A program made the translations under genes and the position numbers. A DNA stretch of 64,000 nt, taken from positions 1-64,000 of the forward strand of contig CALJGV010000033.1 in NCBI GenBank assembly GCA_938075305.1. The letters are read 5' to 3'. This document shows, in pieces, positions 53,901 to 62,377 of the stretch (positions are counted from its first letter, which is position 1; the number at the start of each line of letters is the position of its first letter). The notes beneath the pieces were generated by a model. The model made no database searches, was not told the DNA's origin, and saw nothing but the letters and a program-made list of their open reading frames with translations. The DNA comes from an uncultured bacterium (lineage in GTDB: Bacteria > Planctomycetota > UBA1135 > GCA-002686595).

Positions 53901-55298
53901 TCAGTTGCCGGCCTGATGGACGACCTTGCCGCCCGAGATGGATGCGAGGACGCGGGTGGAACTGGACAGCGGGTCCCCGCTGAGGACGAGCAGGTCGGCG
54001 TGCAGGCCGCGCCGGACGGCGCCGACTTTCGACTCGAGGTCGAAGACACGGGCGGGGCCCGCGGTGATGGCGTGCAGCGCGGCGTCCTGGTCGAGGCCGT
54101 GCCCGACCGCAGCGGCCGCCAGCAAGGGGAGGTCACGGGAGGCGACGGGCGAAGTGGCGCCCGAGCCAATGAGGACCTCGACGCCGCGCGAGGCGAGCTC
54201 GCCAGCGAGCGCGAAGCCCGGGTCCATCTCGCCGACCGCACCGCCGGCGGAGCTGGGTGCAGGCGTCACGATGACGGGGATTCCCCGCTCGGCGAGCTCC
54301 TCGGCGAAGAGCAGTGACGAGCGGCCGCCGGCGATGACCATCCGCATCCGCGTGAAGGGCCGGGTCACACGGAGCAGCTCGCGGAGCTCGAGGGCCTCCT
54401 CCACATGGATGACCATCGGCACCTCTCCACCCACCGCGCGGGCGAGGGAGGCCTTGTCCGCGTCGAACTTGGGCGGGCGGGGACGCTTGTCCTCCTTGTA
54501 CTTCTTCTCCTTGAGCTCCTCGCCCTCCTCCTCGGCCTCCTTGACCTTCTTGTCACGGGCCTTCTTGGCCTTCTTGAAGTCCTCGGTGAGCTCCTCTTCC
54601 TTCTTGGCGATCTCCTCCTCCCAGGCCTTGAGGTCACGCTCGTAGGCCGCGACGTCGTTGGCGTACTTCTCGGCGCCGCCCAGCGTGCTGGCGAGCCGGT
54701 CGACCTGACCCACGCGGGAGACGGGATCGAGACCGGGGGTGTCCAGCCTCGCGGAGATGGCCGCGTCCGCGAGGACCGGCTCCGCGCCATCGGCGCGAAT
54801 CACCGCGCCCACGCCCGAGAGCGCCGCGGCGCGGCCGATCTCGACCCGCATCATGAGGACACCCGACTCGAGGAGGTCGTCGAGCACCTCGTCCTGGCCA
54901 TAGGGGTCGAGGGCGTCCGTGGCGCGCGTCGCCGTATCGACCCGGTCGGACCGCGCGGAGGAGGCGTCCACACCAGCCACCGACCACGGGTCGATGAAGG
55001 CCGCGCAGATGACCTCGCCCTCGATGGTCTGCGCACCCTCCGGCGCGGTCAGCTCGCTGCCCATGGCAACGATCCGACCGTCGCGCACCAGCAGGCCCAT
55101 GTTGTCCATGGCCTTGCCCGGACTCACGATGACCTTGTTGGCCCGGAGGAAGAGGTCCGACGTCGCCGCGGTCTCGGCTTCGTCCTGAGCAGCCTGGGAG
55201 GCCGCCGCGAATCCGGCCCCGACGGTGAGCGCGATGCCGAGGTGGCGGAGCCTTCGCAGCGAGGAGCGGCGATTGGAGCGCGAGGAGTGGGAACGCAT
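53901..55298 (-). CDS. array member 11 (first gene): secreted amidohydrolase-like protein without metal motif, coiled-coil insert
   Basis: A 465-residue protein with an Arg/Ser-rich start followed by the signal LGIALTVGAGFAAASQAAQ. GLLVRDGRIVAMGSELTAP, ICAAFIDPWSVAGVDASSA in place of the HxH strand, and AITAGPARVFDLESKVGAVRRGLHADLLVLSGDPL show a degenerate amidohydrolase. Residues about 212-275 (AWEEEIAKKEEELTEDF, KKVKEAEEEGEELKEKK) form a long charged coiled coil, longer than in the other members. It is the promoter-proximal gene of the array. Confidence 0.87.
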   Translation of the reverse strand: MRSHSSRSNRRSSLRRLRHLGIALTVGAGFAAASQAAQDEAETAATSDLFLRANKVIVSPGKAMDNMGLLVRDGRIVAMGSELTAPEGAQTIEGEVICAAFIDPWSVAGVDASSARSDRVDTATRATDALDPYGQDEVLDDLLESGVLMMRVEIGRAAALSGVGAVIRADGAEPVLADAAISARLDTPGLDPVSRVGQVDRLASTLGGAEKYANDVAAYERDLKAWEEEIAKKEEELTEDFKKAKKARDKKVKEAEEEGEELKEKKYKEDKRPRPPKFDADKASLARAVGGEVPMVIHVEEALELRELLRVTRPFTRMRMVIAGGRSSLLFAEELAERGIPVIVTPAPSSAGGAVGEMDPGFALAGELASRGVEVLIGSGATSPVASRDLPLLAAAAVGHGLDQDAALHAITAGPARVFDLESKVGAVRRGLHADLLVLSGDPLSSSTRVLASISGGKVVHQAGN

Positions 55299-55657
55299 GT
55301 TCTGGATGTGCGAGGGTCCGTGAGGACGTCAGGGGGAGAGGGGGCCCCGACGACGTGGGCGAACGACGCTGGGGGTCTGCATGATCCCCCAGCGAGCGGG
55401 CGCCGCTCTCATTCGATCGAGTCGCACCGATCGTATGCAGACCGAGCCCCCCAGACCAGAAGTGCCGGAGCCGCTTAGTGGAGGGGCAGGAAAGACTTAC
55501 GGTCCGGAGTCTCCGCTCCGAAATCGTCTCGAATCGAGGCGGCCGGGTCCCGCTCCTGTGGCGCTGAGGGGGGAGCCACGGTCGGCGACCTCGATCCAAC
55601 GTCGAAAGTTTTCGATTCCCCGTTCGTGTCCGCCGGGAACTGCGCTTCGCCCGCGCG
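55299..55657. other. 359-base divergent intergenic region upstream of the amidohydrolase array
   Basis: This is one of the longest stretches in the window without a convincing gene, and it separates the array from the plus-strand gene at 55658. It must hold the array promoter. The part at about 55408-55435 has the repeated core CGATCGAGTCG / CCGATCG, and a few AT-richer patches such as GAAAGTTTTCGATTCC (about 55602-55617) stand out. I cannot assign -35/-10 boxes or a regulator. Short translations across it are Arg/Pro-rich and look non-coding. Confidence 0.6.
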
Positions 55658-56164
55658 ATGAGCCCGGCGAGATCTCTTCACCCCTTGCTTCTGGAGCCCT
55701 CTTATTGGCGCAGCCGAGCGCAGGCGCTGGAGGCCCACCAGGGGGGCGTCATCTGGACTCCCCGTCCGGACCTCGAGGCCCCCGGAGTCCGGGTCCTGGA
55801 GTTCCGGCTCCGCAACCTGGACGGGGGACACCTCAGGGGCCTGTTCGCCCGATCAACCTGGCGCACTGGGCCGTCGGGGGCCATCCTACGCACCGTGAGG
55901 CCCGCTTCGAGGCTCGAGGTCCGCAAGGAGGAGGTGCGTGACGGCGTCGCCGAGTTCGTCCTCCAGGAGTCCGCGGGCCGCCCCCTCGCCGACCGGGTCC
56001 TGGACGTGGTACTCCTGAGCCAGGTCGCCATGGAGACGGACGGCATCACCGACGTGGAGGTCGACCACGGGTCCAATCGCGGGGACTCGGACGCCGCCGC
56101 CATCGCCCAACAGCTTCTCATTCATCGGATCGTCTCGCCCTCGGCGGACGATCCGAAGCTCTAG
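55658..56164 (+). CDS. hypothetical protein
   Basis: A 168-residue soluble protein with ATG at 55658. SYWRSRAQALEAHQGGVIWTPRPD, VRVLEFRLRNLDGGHLRGLFARS and DVVLLSQVAMETDGITDVEVDHG show a folded mix of helix and strand, and the amino-acid composition is normal for a coding gene. I do not recognise a family. It converges on deoC; the stops are 12 bases apart. Confidence 0.65.
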   Translation: MSPARSLHPLLLEPSYWRSRAQALEAHQGGVIWTPRPDLEAPGVRVLEFRLRNLDGGHLRGLFARSTWRTGPSGAILRTVRPASRLEVRKEEVRDGVAEFVLQESAGRPLADRVLDVVLLSQVAMETDGITDVEVDHGSNRGDSDAAAIAQQLLIHRIVSPSADDPKL

Positions 56165-56176
56165 GTAGGGACCCGT

Positions 56177-57091
56177 TCAGTAGCCCGAGCCCGAGGCAGC
56201 GGGGGCTCCCTGGGCGATCGCGACCGAGGCGGAGGCACCGATCCGCGTGGCGCCAGCCTCCATCATGGCCCGCGCCGCGGCGGCATCCCGGACCCCGCCC
56301 GAGGCCTTCACCCCGACCACCGGCCCCACGGCCCGCCGCATGAGCGAGACGTCCTCCACGGTCGCGCCGCCGCTGCTGAAGCCCGTGGAGGTCTTCACGA
56401 AGTCGGCCCCTGCCGCCTTGCACAGCTCACTCGCCAGGACGATCTCGTCCTTGGTGAGCAGGCACGTCTCGAGGATCACCTTCAGGCGCGCCCCGAGCCC
56501 GTGGCAGGTCGCCGCCACCGCCGCCACGTCCGCCCGGACCGCTTCCAGCAGCCCCGACTTCATGGCACCGACGTTGAGGACCATGTCCACCTCGCAGGCG
56601 CCGTCCTCGATAGCGCGGCGCGCCTCGTAGCTCTTGACCTCGGTGAGCGCCGCGCCGAGGGGGAAGCCGACCACGGTGCAGACCAGCACCCCGGAGCCCT
56701 CGAGGATCTCCGCGCAGCGCCGGACCCAGGTGGAGTTCACGCAGACCGAGGCGAAGCGGTTCTCGATGGCCTCGGCGCAGAGCTGGTCGATCTCCGCCTG
56801 GGTGGCGTCCGGCTTGAGCAGCGTGTGATCGATGGAGCTCGCGATGTCGCCCAGGCGCGACGGGTCCGGGCACCGGGCGCTCCCGTCCCCGGGGGCCACG
56901 GAGGAGCAGACGCCGAGCCTGCAGGCGCCAGCGGCCACCAGCGGGCGCGCCGCCGCGGCCAGGTCGACCTGGAGGGAAAAGGAGGAGCCGGCGCCGTGGA
57001 GGCGCTCCCCGGCAAGCAGCCTCCCGCCGATCTCCGCGAGGAGGTCCTCCAGCGCGGTGGGATCCAGGCCGTTCTGTGTGGGTTCAATCAT
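56177..57091 (-). CDS. deoC: deoxyribose-phosphate aldolase with N-terminal extension
   Basis: A 304-residue class I aldolase that splits 2-deoxyribose-5-phosphate into acetaldehyde and glyceraldehyde-3-phosphate. [84 protein letters not shown] with Schiff-base Lys233, and VKASGGVRD with Lys262 are all present. The catalytic domain begins near residue 82; the first ~80 residues are extra, with an amphipathic [18 protein letters not shown] (11-28) and a Cys-containing linker. Such an extension resembles microcompartment-targeting aldolases. It follows rpiB by 12 bases. Confidence 0.94.
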   Translation of the reverse strand: MIEPTQNGLDPTALEDLLAEIGGRLLAGERLHGAGSSFSLQVDLAAAARPLVAAGACRLGVCSSVAPGDGSARCPDPSRLGDIASSIDHTLLKPDATQAEIDQLCAEAIENRFASVCVNSTWVRRCAEILEGSGVLVCTVVGFPLGAALTEVKSYEARRAIEDGACEVDMVLNVGAMKSGLLEAVRADVAAVAATCHGLGARLKVILETCLLTKDEIVLASELCKAAGADFVKTSTGFSSGGATVEDVSLMRRAVGPVVGVKASGGVRDAAAARAMMEAGATRIGASASVAIAQGAPAASGSGY

Positions 57092-57103
57092 CGAATCGCG
57101 GGC

Positions 57104-57949
57104 TCATCCCCGTTCCTCATCGAAGGCTCTCGCCAGCTGACGAGCCCGCAGGTGCGCAGCCTCCACGTCCAGTGTCTTTTGATTCCGGCGGGCGTGGCGG
57201 CCCTCTCCGACCGGGGTGGAGAGGAACGCGGCGAGCACGTCCCGCGCCCCCGCGAGGTCGAGGTGCCCCGACCCGAGGGTGAGCACGTTGGCGTGGTTGT
57301 GCTCCCTCGCGTTGCGCGCGGCCGCGGCGTTCCAGCAGTTGGCGGCGAGCACGCCGGGGACCTTGTTCGCCACCATCGCCGAGCCGATCCCTGCGCCGTC
57401 GACGATGACCCCGAGGTGAACCCGCCCCTCCGAGACCTCGCGTGCCACGAGGCTCGCGTAGTCCGGGTAGTCCACCGAGACCTTCGCCGAGTCCGGGCCG
57501 AGGTCCACGGGGCGCTCCCCCATCTCCTTCAGGAGCGGGATGAGCTGCGCCTTGAGTTCGTAGCCGCCGTGGTCGCTCGCCACCGCGACTCGCACGGGCT
57601 GACGGGCAGCGCTGGCCACGGGCGCGAGCGGCTCCGCCGAGCGGCCGGTGACGAAGGTCACGCCCTTCTGAAAAGCAAGGTCCCTCGCCATGGGCGTGAT
57701 GCGGGCGCGGGGCGGGATCACGAGCTCGGAGCCCTCCGGAGCGGCCCGCACCAGCCCCTCACCCACGAGCTCGCGCTCCTCGTCCCCGGCGGGCGCCGTG
57801 TCCCGGAGGCCCATGGACTCCAGCGCGACCGCGCCCGTGGAGACAGCCGGACCAGTCGCCTGGGACATCGCGCGGCTCGCGGCGCGTCGGGCGATCGCTC
57901 GCACCGACTGGCGCGGGTCGTTTCCGGCGGATCCCTCGGGGCTCGGCAT
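57104..57949 (-). CDS. rpiB: ribose-5-phosphate isomerase B with N-terminal domain and altered active site
   Basis: A 281-residue protein. The C-terminal 160 residues are RpiB, which interconverts ribose-5-phosphate and ribulose-5-phosphate: VAVASDHGGYELK, YPDYASLVAREV, ANKVPGVLAANCWN, AREHNHANVLTLGSGHL. At the catalytic Cys of the usual CGTGIG loop this protein has Asp184 (VDGAGIGS). The N-terminal ~110 residues are extra and include LVIPPRARITPMARDLAFQKGV, a T-P-x-A-x-D motif seen in microcompartment-linked proteins. ATG 57949 is chosen. It is divergent from the dynamin-like gene by 136 bases. Confidence 0.9.
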   Translation of the reverse strand: MPSPEGSAGNDPRQSVRAIARRAASRAMSQATGPAVSTGAVALESMGLRDTAPAGDEERELVGEGLVRAAPEGSELVIPPRARITPMARDLAFQKGVTFVTGRSAEPLAPVASAARQPVRVAVASDHGGYELKAQLIPLLKEMGERPVDLGPDSAKVSVDYPDYASLVAREVSEGRVHLGVIVDGAGIGSAMVANKVPGVLAANCWNAAAARNAREHNHANVLTLGSGHLDLAGARDVLAAFLSTPVGEGRHARRNQKTLDVEAAHLRARQLARAFDEERG

Positions 57950-58085
57950 GGCGCCAAGTGTAGTGCGCAGGCGCGGGGAGGGGCGGACCGTCCCGCCAGC
58001 CTTTGGATTCCTCTTTCGCCTACCTATAGTGGGGGCGGAGCGGCACGCACGCCCCTTCATCACCGCACCCCAACAGGACGCCGCC

Positions 58086-60326
58086 ATGCGCACACTGCTC
58101 AGCCAGTTCTGCGAGGCCTTCGACGCCACGGTCCGACCGCTCCTCACGCCCATCAGCGAGGCCAATGCCGCGCTGACGGAGGCGAAGGAAGACCTCGGGA
58201 TCCCCGAGGTTCGGGCCGAACTCCTCGACCTCCAACATCGCATCCAGGGCCTTGTCGACAAGGTCGCAGAGCAGCAGGCGTACGTCCTCCTGTTCGGGCC
58301 GCTGAAGAGCGGTAAGTCGACGCTCATGAATGCCCTGGCGGGCACGTACGTCAGCGAGGTCTCGAGCCTCCCGGCCTACCCCTGCATGGTGTATCTCTCC
58401 CACGCGGAGGAGCGGGTCTTCTACGTCTCGCGATACAGCGGGGAGATGGAGCGGTTCACCGACCCGTCGGCGCTCTACGGACACGTGAACGGCGCCCACG
58501 AAGAGCTCGCCGCCAAGCTCCGTGAGTCCGAGGCGGCGGAGATCGAGTTCGACCCCTCGCGCCACTATCAGGACGCGATCCGCAAGGTGGACGTGCGGCT
58601 CCCCGCGGGTGACCTCGCCCAGTCGGGCGCGGTGCTCGTGGACACCCCCGGCCTCTACAGCCGGATGAAGTTCGGCTACGACCGCATGACCAAGGAGTTC
58701 CGCGACTCCGCGTCCTGCGCGATCTTCGTGGTGAAGTCGGACAACCTGTTCCTCGAGCAGGTGTTCGAGGAGTTCGAGGACCTGCTCGAGCTGTTCAGCA
58801 GGATCTTCCTGGTCGTCAACCTCGACACCACCAAGAGCGACCTCTCTCCGGACGGAACCCTGGTGCCGAGCCTCGAGCAAGAGGACCCCCTCCGCATCAT
58901 CGACGCCTTCGAGAACCTCGCCATGAGCGCGCCCCTCAAGCGCGCCGCCGACGACGGCAGGCTGAAGATCTACCCGGTGGACCTGCTCCGCGCCGCCAGC
59001 CACCGCCTGAGCGAGTCCTCGGACGGGTCGCCCGCGGTGCCCGTGCGAGGCCAGGCCAACTTCGACGCCTTCCTCGAGGACCTGACCGAGTACCTCAACA
59101 GCACGGACTACCTCGTGGCGTTCCTCGGCGACAGCCTCCGGCGCGCCTCGGGGCTGCTCGAGGACCTCGAGCAGGCCTGCGACGACCCCTCCATCGCCGC
59201 CCTCCGGGACCACGCGGACGCCCTCGACGCCCAGCGCCAGGAGCAGCAGCGCCGCCGCCACGCCATCCACCGGCTGGGCGCCTTCGACTGGCGCAGCGCC
59301 TTCCGGGAGCTCGACGAGAAGCTCGCGCCCTCCATCCGCGAGCGCGCGCAGGTCTCCAGCCAGGAAACGGAGAAGGAGCTCGACCGCCTCGTCGACCAGT
59401 GGTTCCTCTCCGACGCCAGCTTCGAGTCGCTGATCAACGACGACCTCGTCCCCCGCCTCACCCGCTTCGAGACCGAGCTCACCGGCTTCGTGGCGGAGAC
59501 GCTCGAGGACGAGGTGCTGCCCGGGACGGCGGGGCTCCTCTTGCCGAGCAACATCGGCGCGGACCTGCACTCCGCGGAGATCGACCTCGGGGAACTTGGG
59601 CTCGAGTCCCTCGGCGCCATGAGCAAGGACGCCGCCCTGGGGCACGTCACGGCGCCCGTGGCCGTGGAGCGGGTGCCGGTCAAGCGCAGCGTGATCGACT
59701 GGCTGCTGTTCCGCTCCCAGGCCAAGTGCCGCGAGCGCCTGTTCGGGGACGCGGCCAACCCCGCCGCGAGGATCCCCGTGGATCGAAAGACCCGGCGGCT
59801 CGGAGAGGACGCCCGGCGTGCCATCCGCCGGGAGCTCGACCTGTTCAAGAGTCGGTTCTTCATGGAGACCATCCAGCGGGCCCACCGCCACCTGGTCTCG
59901 CGCTACGCCGACTTCGCCGTGGACGCCATGGCCGAGCGCCTGGAGGCCCGCGAGGAGTCCATCGGGATGCGCCTCCAGGAGCTCGTCGACGCCCTCATGG
60001 AACGCCGGAAGGTCCTCAGCCACATCGCCACGCTCCAGGCCCGCGCGGCAGAGGTCCGCGGCGGCGTCGATGAACTCACCGCCGCCTACGGCCAGACCGA
60101 GCCCGACAAGCTCATCCAGCCGGCGCCTTCGGGCGGTCTTCCTGCGCCTCCCCAGATCGAGGAGGGCCTCACCCCCCTGCCTCCGATCTCCCTCGCGCCG
60201 CCGCCAGGCCGCCCCGAGGACGCCCTCGACGACCTCGGGAGCACCGCCGCGAACCTGATCCAGATCGCGCCCGCGCCGGTCTCGGAGGAGGCCCGCGTGG
60301 ACCAAGAGGAGCCCTTCGCGGGGTGA
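58086..60326 (+). CDS. dynamin-like GTPase
   Basis: A 746-residue large GTPase. G1 is FGPLKSGKSTLMNALAG (70-86), G3 VLVDTPGLYS (DTPG at 186-189), and G4 VVNLDTTKSD (TKSD at 249-252). Long helical regions follow (about 430-700), including coiled coils such as RDHADALDAQRQEQQRRRH, and a Pro-rich tail (about 690-746). It has no clear TM segment, so it may bind membranes through helices, as bacterial dynamin-like proteins do in membrane fission or fusion. ATG 58086 is the start; the frame stays open upstream but overlaps rpiB. A terminator follows. Confidence 0.88.
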   Translation: MRTLLSQFCEAFDATVRPLLTPISEANAALTEAKEDLGIPEVRAELLDLQHRIQGLVDKVAEQQAYVLLFGPLKSGKSTLMNALAGTYVSEVSSLPAYPCMVYLSHAEERVFYVSRYSGEMERFTDPSALYGHVNGAHEELAAKLRESEAAEIEFDPSRHYQDAIRKVDVRLPAGDLAQSGAVLVDTPGLYSRMKFGYDRMTKEFRDSASCAIFVVKSDNLFLEQVFEEFEDLLELFSRIFLVVNLDTTKSDLSPDGTLVPSLEQEDPLRIIDAFENLAMSAPLKRAADDGRLKIYPVDLLRAASHRLSESSDGSPAVPVRGQANFDAFLEDLTEYLNSTDYLVAFLGDSLRRASGLLEDLEQACDDPSIAALRDHADALDAQRQEQQRRRHAIHRLGAFDWRSAFRELDEKLAPSIRERAQVSSQETEKELDRLVDQWFLSDASFESLINDDLVPRLTRFETELTGFVAETLEDEVLPGTAGLLLPSNIGADLHSAEIDLGELGLESLGAMSKDAALGHVTAPVAVERVPVKRSVIDWLLFRSQAKCRERLFGDAANPAARIPVDRKTRRLGEDARRAIRRELDLFKSRFFMETIQRAHRHLVSRYADFAVDAMAERLEAREESIGMRLQELVDALMERRKVLSHIATLQARAAEVRGGVDELTAAYGQTEPDKLIQPAPSGGLPAPPQIEEGLTPLPPISLAPPPGRPEDALDDLGSTAANLIQIAPAPVSEEARVDQEEPFAG

Positions 60327-60390
60327 GGCGAACCGGCTGATCGGAGCCGAAGCACAGCGCCCCGCACGGACGGCGCAGCGTGCGACGAGG

Positions 60391-60430
60391 ATGGCGGTTG
60401 CCCCCACGGGGTGGCCGCCATTCTCTTGTT
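60391..60430 (+). terminator. intrinsic terminator after the dynamin-like gene
   Basis: ATGGCGGTTGCCCC (60391-60404) pairs with GGGGTGGCCGCCAT (60408-60421), a 14-bp stem with G-U pairs and a 3-base loop. It is followed on the plus strand by the T-rich TTCTCTTGTT. This is the clearest rho-independent terminator in the window. Confidence 0.8.
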
Positions 60431-60469
60431 CACCCCGCCCGGGCGGCGGGGGCGACCCACAGGCCCCCC

Positions 60470-60652
60470 CTACTGGGAGGGAGTGCCGCCGGTGACGAAG
60501 ACCGGCGGGCCGGTGGGCTCGGGCTCCGCCGGCGCCTCCGACTCACCGCGCTGCACCGTGACCGCGTACACCGTGATGGCGGAGACCGCCAACGCCCCGA
60601 GGAGGACGAGCAGCAGGGTGCGGTGGTGGAAGGCGGGGAAGATGGAGCGCAT
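60470..60652 (-). CDS. 60-residue single-pass membrane protein
   Basis: A small protein with a positive N-terminus (MRSIFPAFHHR), one hydrophobic helix LLLVLLGALAVSAITVYAV (about 13-31) and an acidic, Pro/Glu-rich tail (SEAPAEPEPTGPPVF). It is on the opposite strand from the dynamin gene and follows the P-loop ATPase gene by 93 bases. No family; real because length, charge and hydrophobicity pattern are protein-like. Confidence 0.6.
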   Translation of the reverse strand: MRSIFPAFHHRTLLLVLLGALAVSAITVYAVTVQRGESEAPAEPEPTGPPVFVTGGTPSQ

Positions 60653-60745
60653 GGGAGAGCGAGGGGAGGACAGTTTCCTCGCCCCGCTGGAAGAGTGGGT
60701 CCAAAAAGCGCCCGGAACTGCAGCGCCCTCCGTGGGTAGATCACC

Positions 60746-62254
60746 TCAGTTGAGCGCGCGACGGAGGCCCCTCGCACGGTCCTGCCAGCTCGCCCGCAGG
60801 AGGTCGAACCGGCGCCTTGGCACCCTCCACTCCGGGCTGTCGCCCTCCATCTCGTCGGCCAGGTCGCGGGCGTGCTCCGCGAGCACGGCGCCCAGGAACC
60901 CGAAGGCGAGCCTCGGCGTCCCCAGCTCGGCCAGCGTGCTGCGCAGCTCCTCGGCGGAGATGTCGTTGTCGAAGTAGTCCTGCAGCCGTGCCCCCGGCTG
61001 ATCGGCGGTGGCGTCGGCGGAGCGGACCGCCATGAGTCGCTGGGAGGCCACCTGCGCGAGCTCCTGTCCGGTCCAGCGCAGCTCGGGGATCGTGTTGGCC
61101 TTGTCCAGCCGCATGCTCTTCAGCTCCTCCGGCGAGGCGCCGAGGTACAGCCGCGACAGCTCGATCGGGAGGAACAGCTTCAGGGCGAGCCCCTCGAACT
61201 GAAGCAGGCGATGCCCCAGCAGGGGTTCGACGAAGGGCCGCATGAGCTCCGCGCGACCCGAGAGCATGGTCGCCTCGTCCACGCGGTCCATGAGCACGTA
61301 GAAGCTGTCCTTGCCGAGCTCTCGCAGGATCGACACGAACCGCTGGAGGAGGACGAGCCGCGATCCCACCGAGCTCCCGTCCGGCAGGGCGAGGTCCCTC
61401 CGGATGCTGGCCGGGACGATCTGGAGCAGACGCGCCAGGGGCTCGGGGTCGCGGGGGACGACCCGGATCGCCCGGATCGCGACGCTGGCGCGTCCGCGCA
61501 GCCACAGCCGACGCACGGCCATCCACAAGGCAGCCGCGCCGACCAGCCCGAGCCCGAGCACCGTCTGGGTCTGCGCCGCGGGCCGCGGAATGGCGCTGAG
61601 GTCGACGGGCAGGTCGAAGTGGGCATCGACCAGGAGCAACGCGCCGAGGAGGACGAGCACCAGCTGCGCCGCGCGGCGGGCGAAGGCCAGGGTACGGCGG
61701 GCCCTGATGGCTCGCCGAAGGGCGCCGTGGAGCTCCACGCCCGAGAGCTCGTCGCTCCTGGAGAAGAGCGCGGCCAGGGTCAGCAGGGTCGCCTTCTGCT
61801 TGGGCACCAGGCCCCGCGCACGGGGGTGAGCGCCAGCGGCGATCTCGTGGCAGAGCCGCGAGACGCCGAGGCTGAGGATGGCGTCGAGGTGGTCCGCGAG
61901 GCCGAAGCGCTCCACCACGCGGCGGGGCGTCTTGGCCCCATGGGGCGGGAGCCGATCGGCCTTGCGCGCCTCGTTGAGGAACGCATCGAACTCCGTGTAT
62001 TCGACCAGGAAGGCCGCCGATTCCTCCCCCTCGAGGCGGCGGCGCATGGCCAGCCGGAGGCCGCTCTTGCCGCTCCCCTTCTCGCCGAAGACCACGCCCG
62101 GACCGGGCATCCGAGGGTCGCCGAAGAGCCGGTCGAAGGAGGAGTGGACGGCCTCGGCCGGGACCCTGGGGAGCACGGGATCCTTGTCAGCGTCCTGCTG
62201 GACGAACGGGTCCTCTTCGAGGCCCCAGTGACGGCGCCAGGTCTGCGTGAACAT
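60746..62254 (-). CDS. membrane P-loop ATPase, KAP/AAA-like
   Basis: A 502-residue protein. The opening WGLEEDPFVQQDADKDPVLPRVPAE and Walker A GEKGSGKSG (57-65) are typical of AAA/KAP-type NTPases. Two hydrophobic segments lie at about 196-210 and 232-247, a late Walker B FYVLMDRVDEATM (318-330) follows, and the C-terminal helical region ends RAGL-type. TM segments between Walker A and B are the hallmark of KAP-family ATPases. Function unknown; ATPase of this type often anchor membrane complexes. It is separated by 41 bases from any other minus gene downstream and sits next to the dynamin-like gene. Confidence 0.75.
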   Translation of the reverse strand: MFTQTWRRHWGLEEDPFVQQDADKDPVLPRVPAEAVHSSFDRLFGDPRMPGPGVVFGEKGSGKSGLRLAMRRRLEGEESAAFLVEYTEFDAFLNEARKADRLPPHGAKTPRRVVERFGLADHLDAILSLGVSRLCHEIAAGAHPRARGLVPKQKATLLTLAALFSRSDELSGVELHGALRRAIRARRTLAFARRAAQLVLVLLGALLLVDAHFDLPVDLSAIPRPAAQTQTVLGLGLVGAAALWMAVRRLWLRGRASVAIRAIRVVPRDPEPLARLLQIVPASIRRDLALPDGSSVGSRLVLLQRFVSILRELGKDSFYVLMDRVDEATMLSGRAELMRPFVEPLLGHRLLQFEGLALKLFLPIELSRLYLGASPEELKSMRLDKANTIPELRWTGQELAQVASQRLMAVRSADATADQPGARLQDYFDNDISAEELRSTLAELGTPRLAFGFLGAVLAEHARDLADEMEGDSPEWRVPRRRFDLLRASWQDRARGLRRALN

Positions 62255-62377
62255 GAGCGGAGCGGTGGTCCGGAGTTGGAAGCGAGGCGGAGCCGGGCCC
62301 CGGGATCATAGGCCCGGCCGCGACCAGGCTCCCGGGGGCGCCCCGCGGAATCCGCTCGGGCAGGCCCGGGGCTCCGC

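Noticed and set aside
57950..58345. N-terminal extension of rpiB by a further 132 codons
   Set aside because: The extra part is antisense to the dynamin-like gene and looks non-coding; the ATG at 57949 opens a sensible sequence.
58020..60407. A 795-codon minus-strand frame opposite the dynamin-like gene
   Set aside because: Low-complexity Glu/Val/Leu/Arg sequence without motifs; the opposite strand has intact G1, G3 and G4 motifs.
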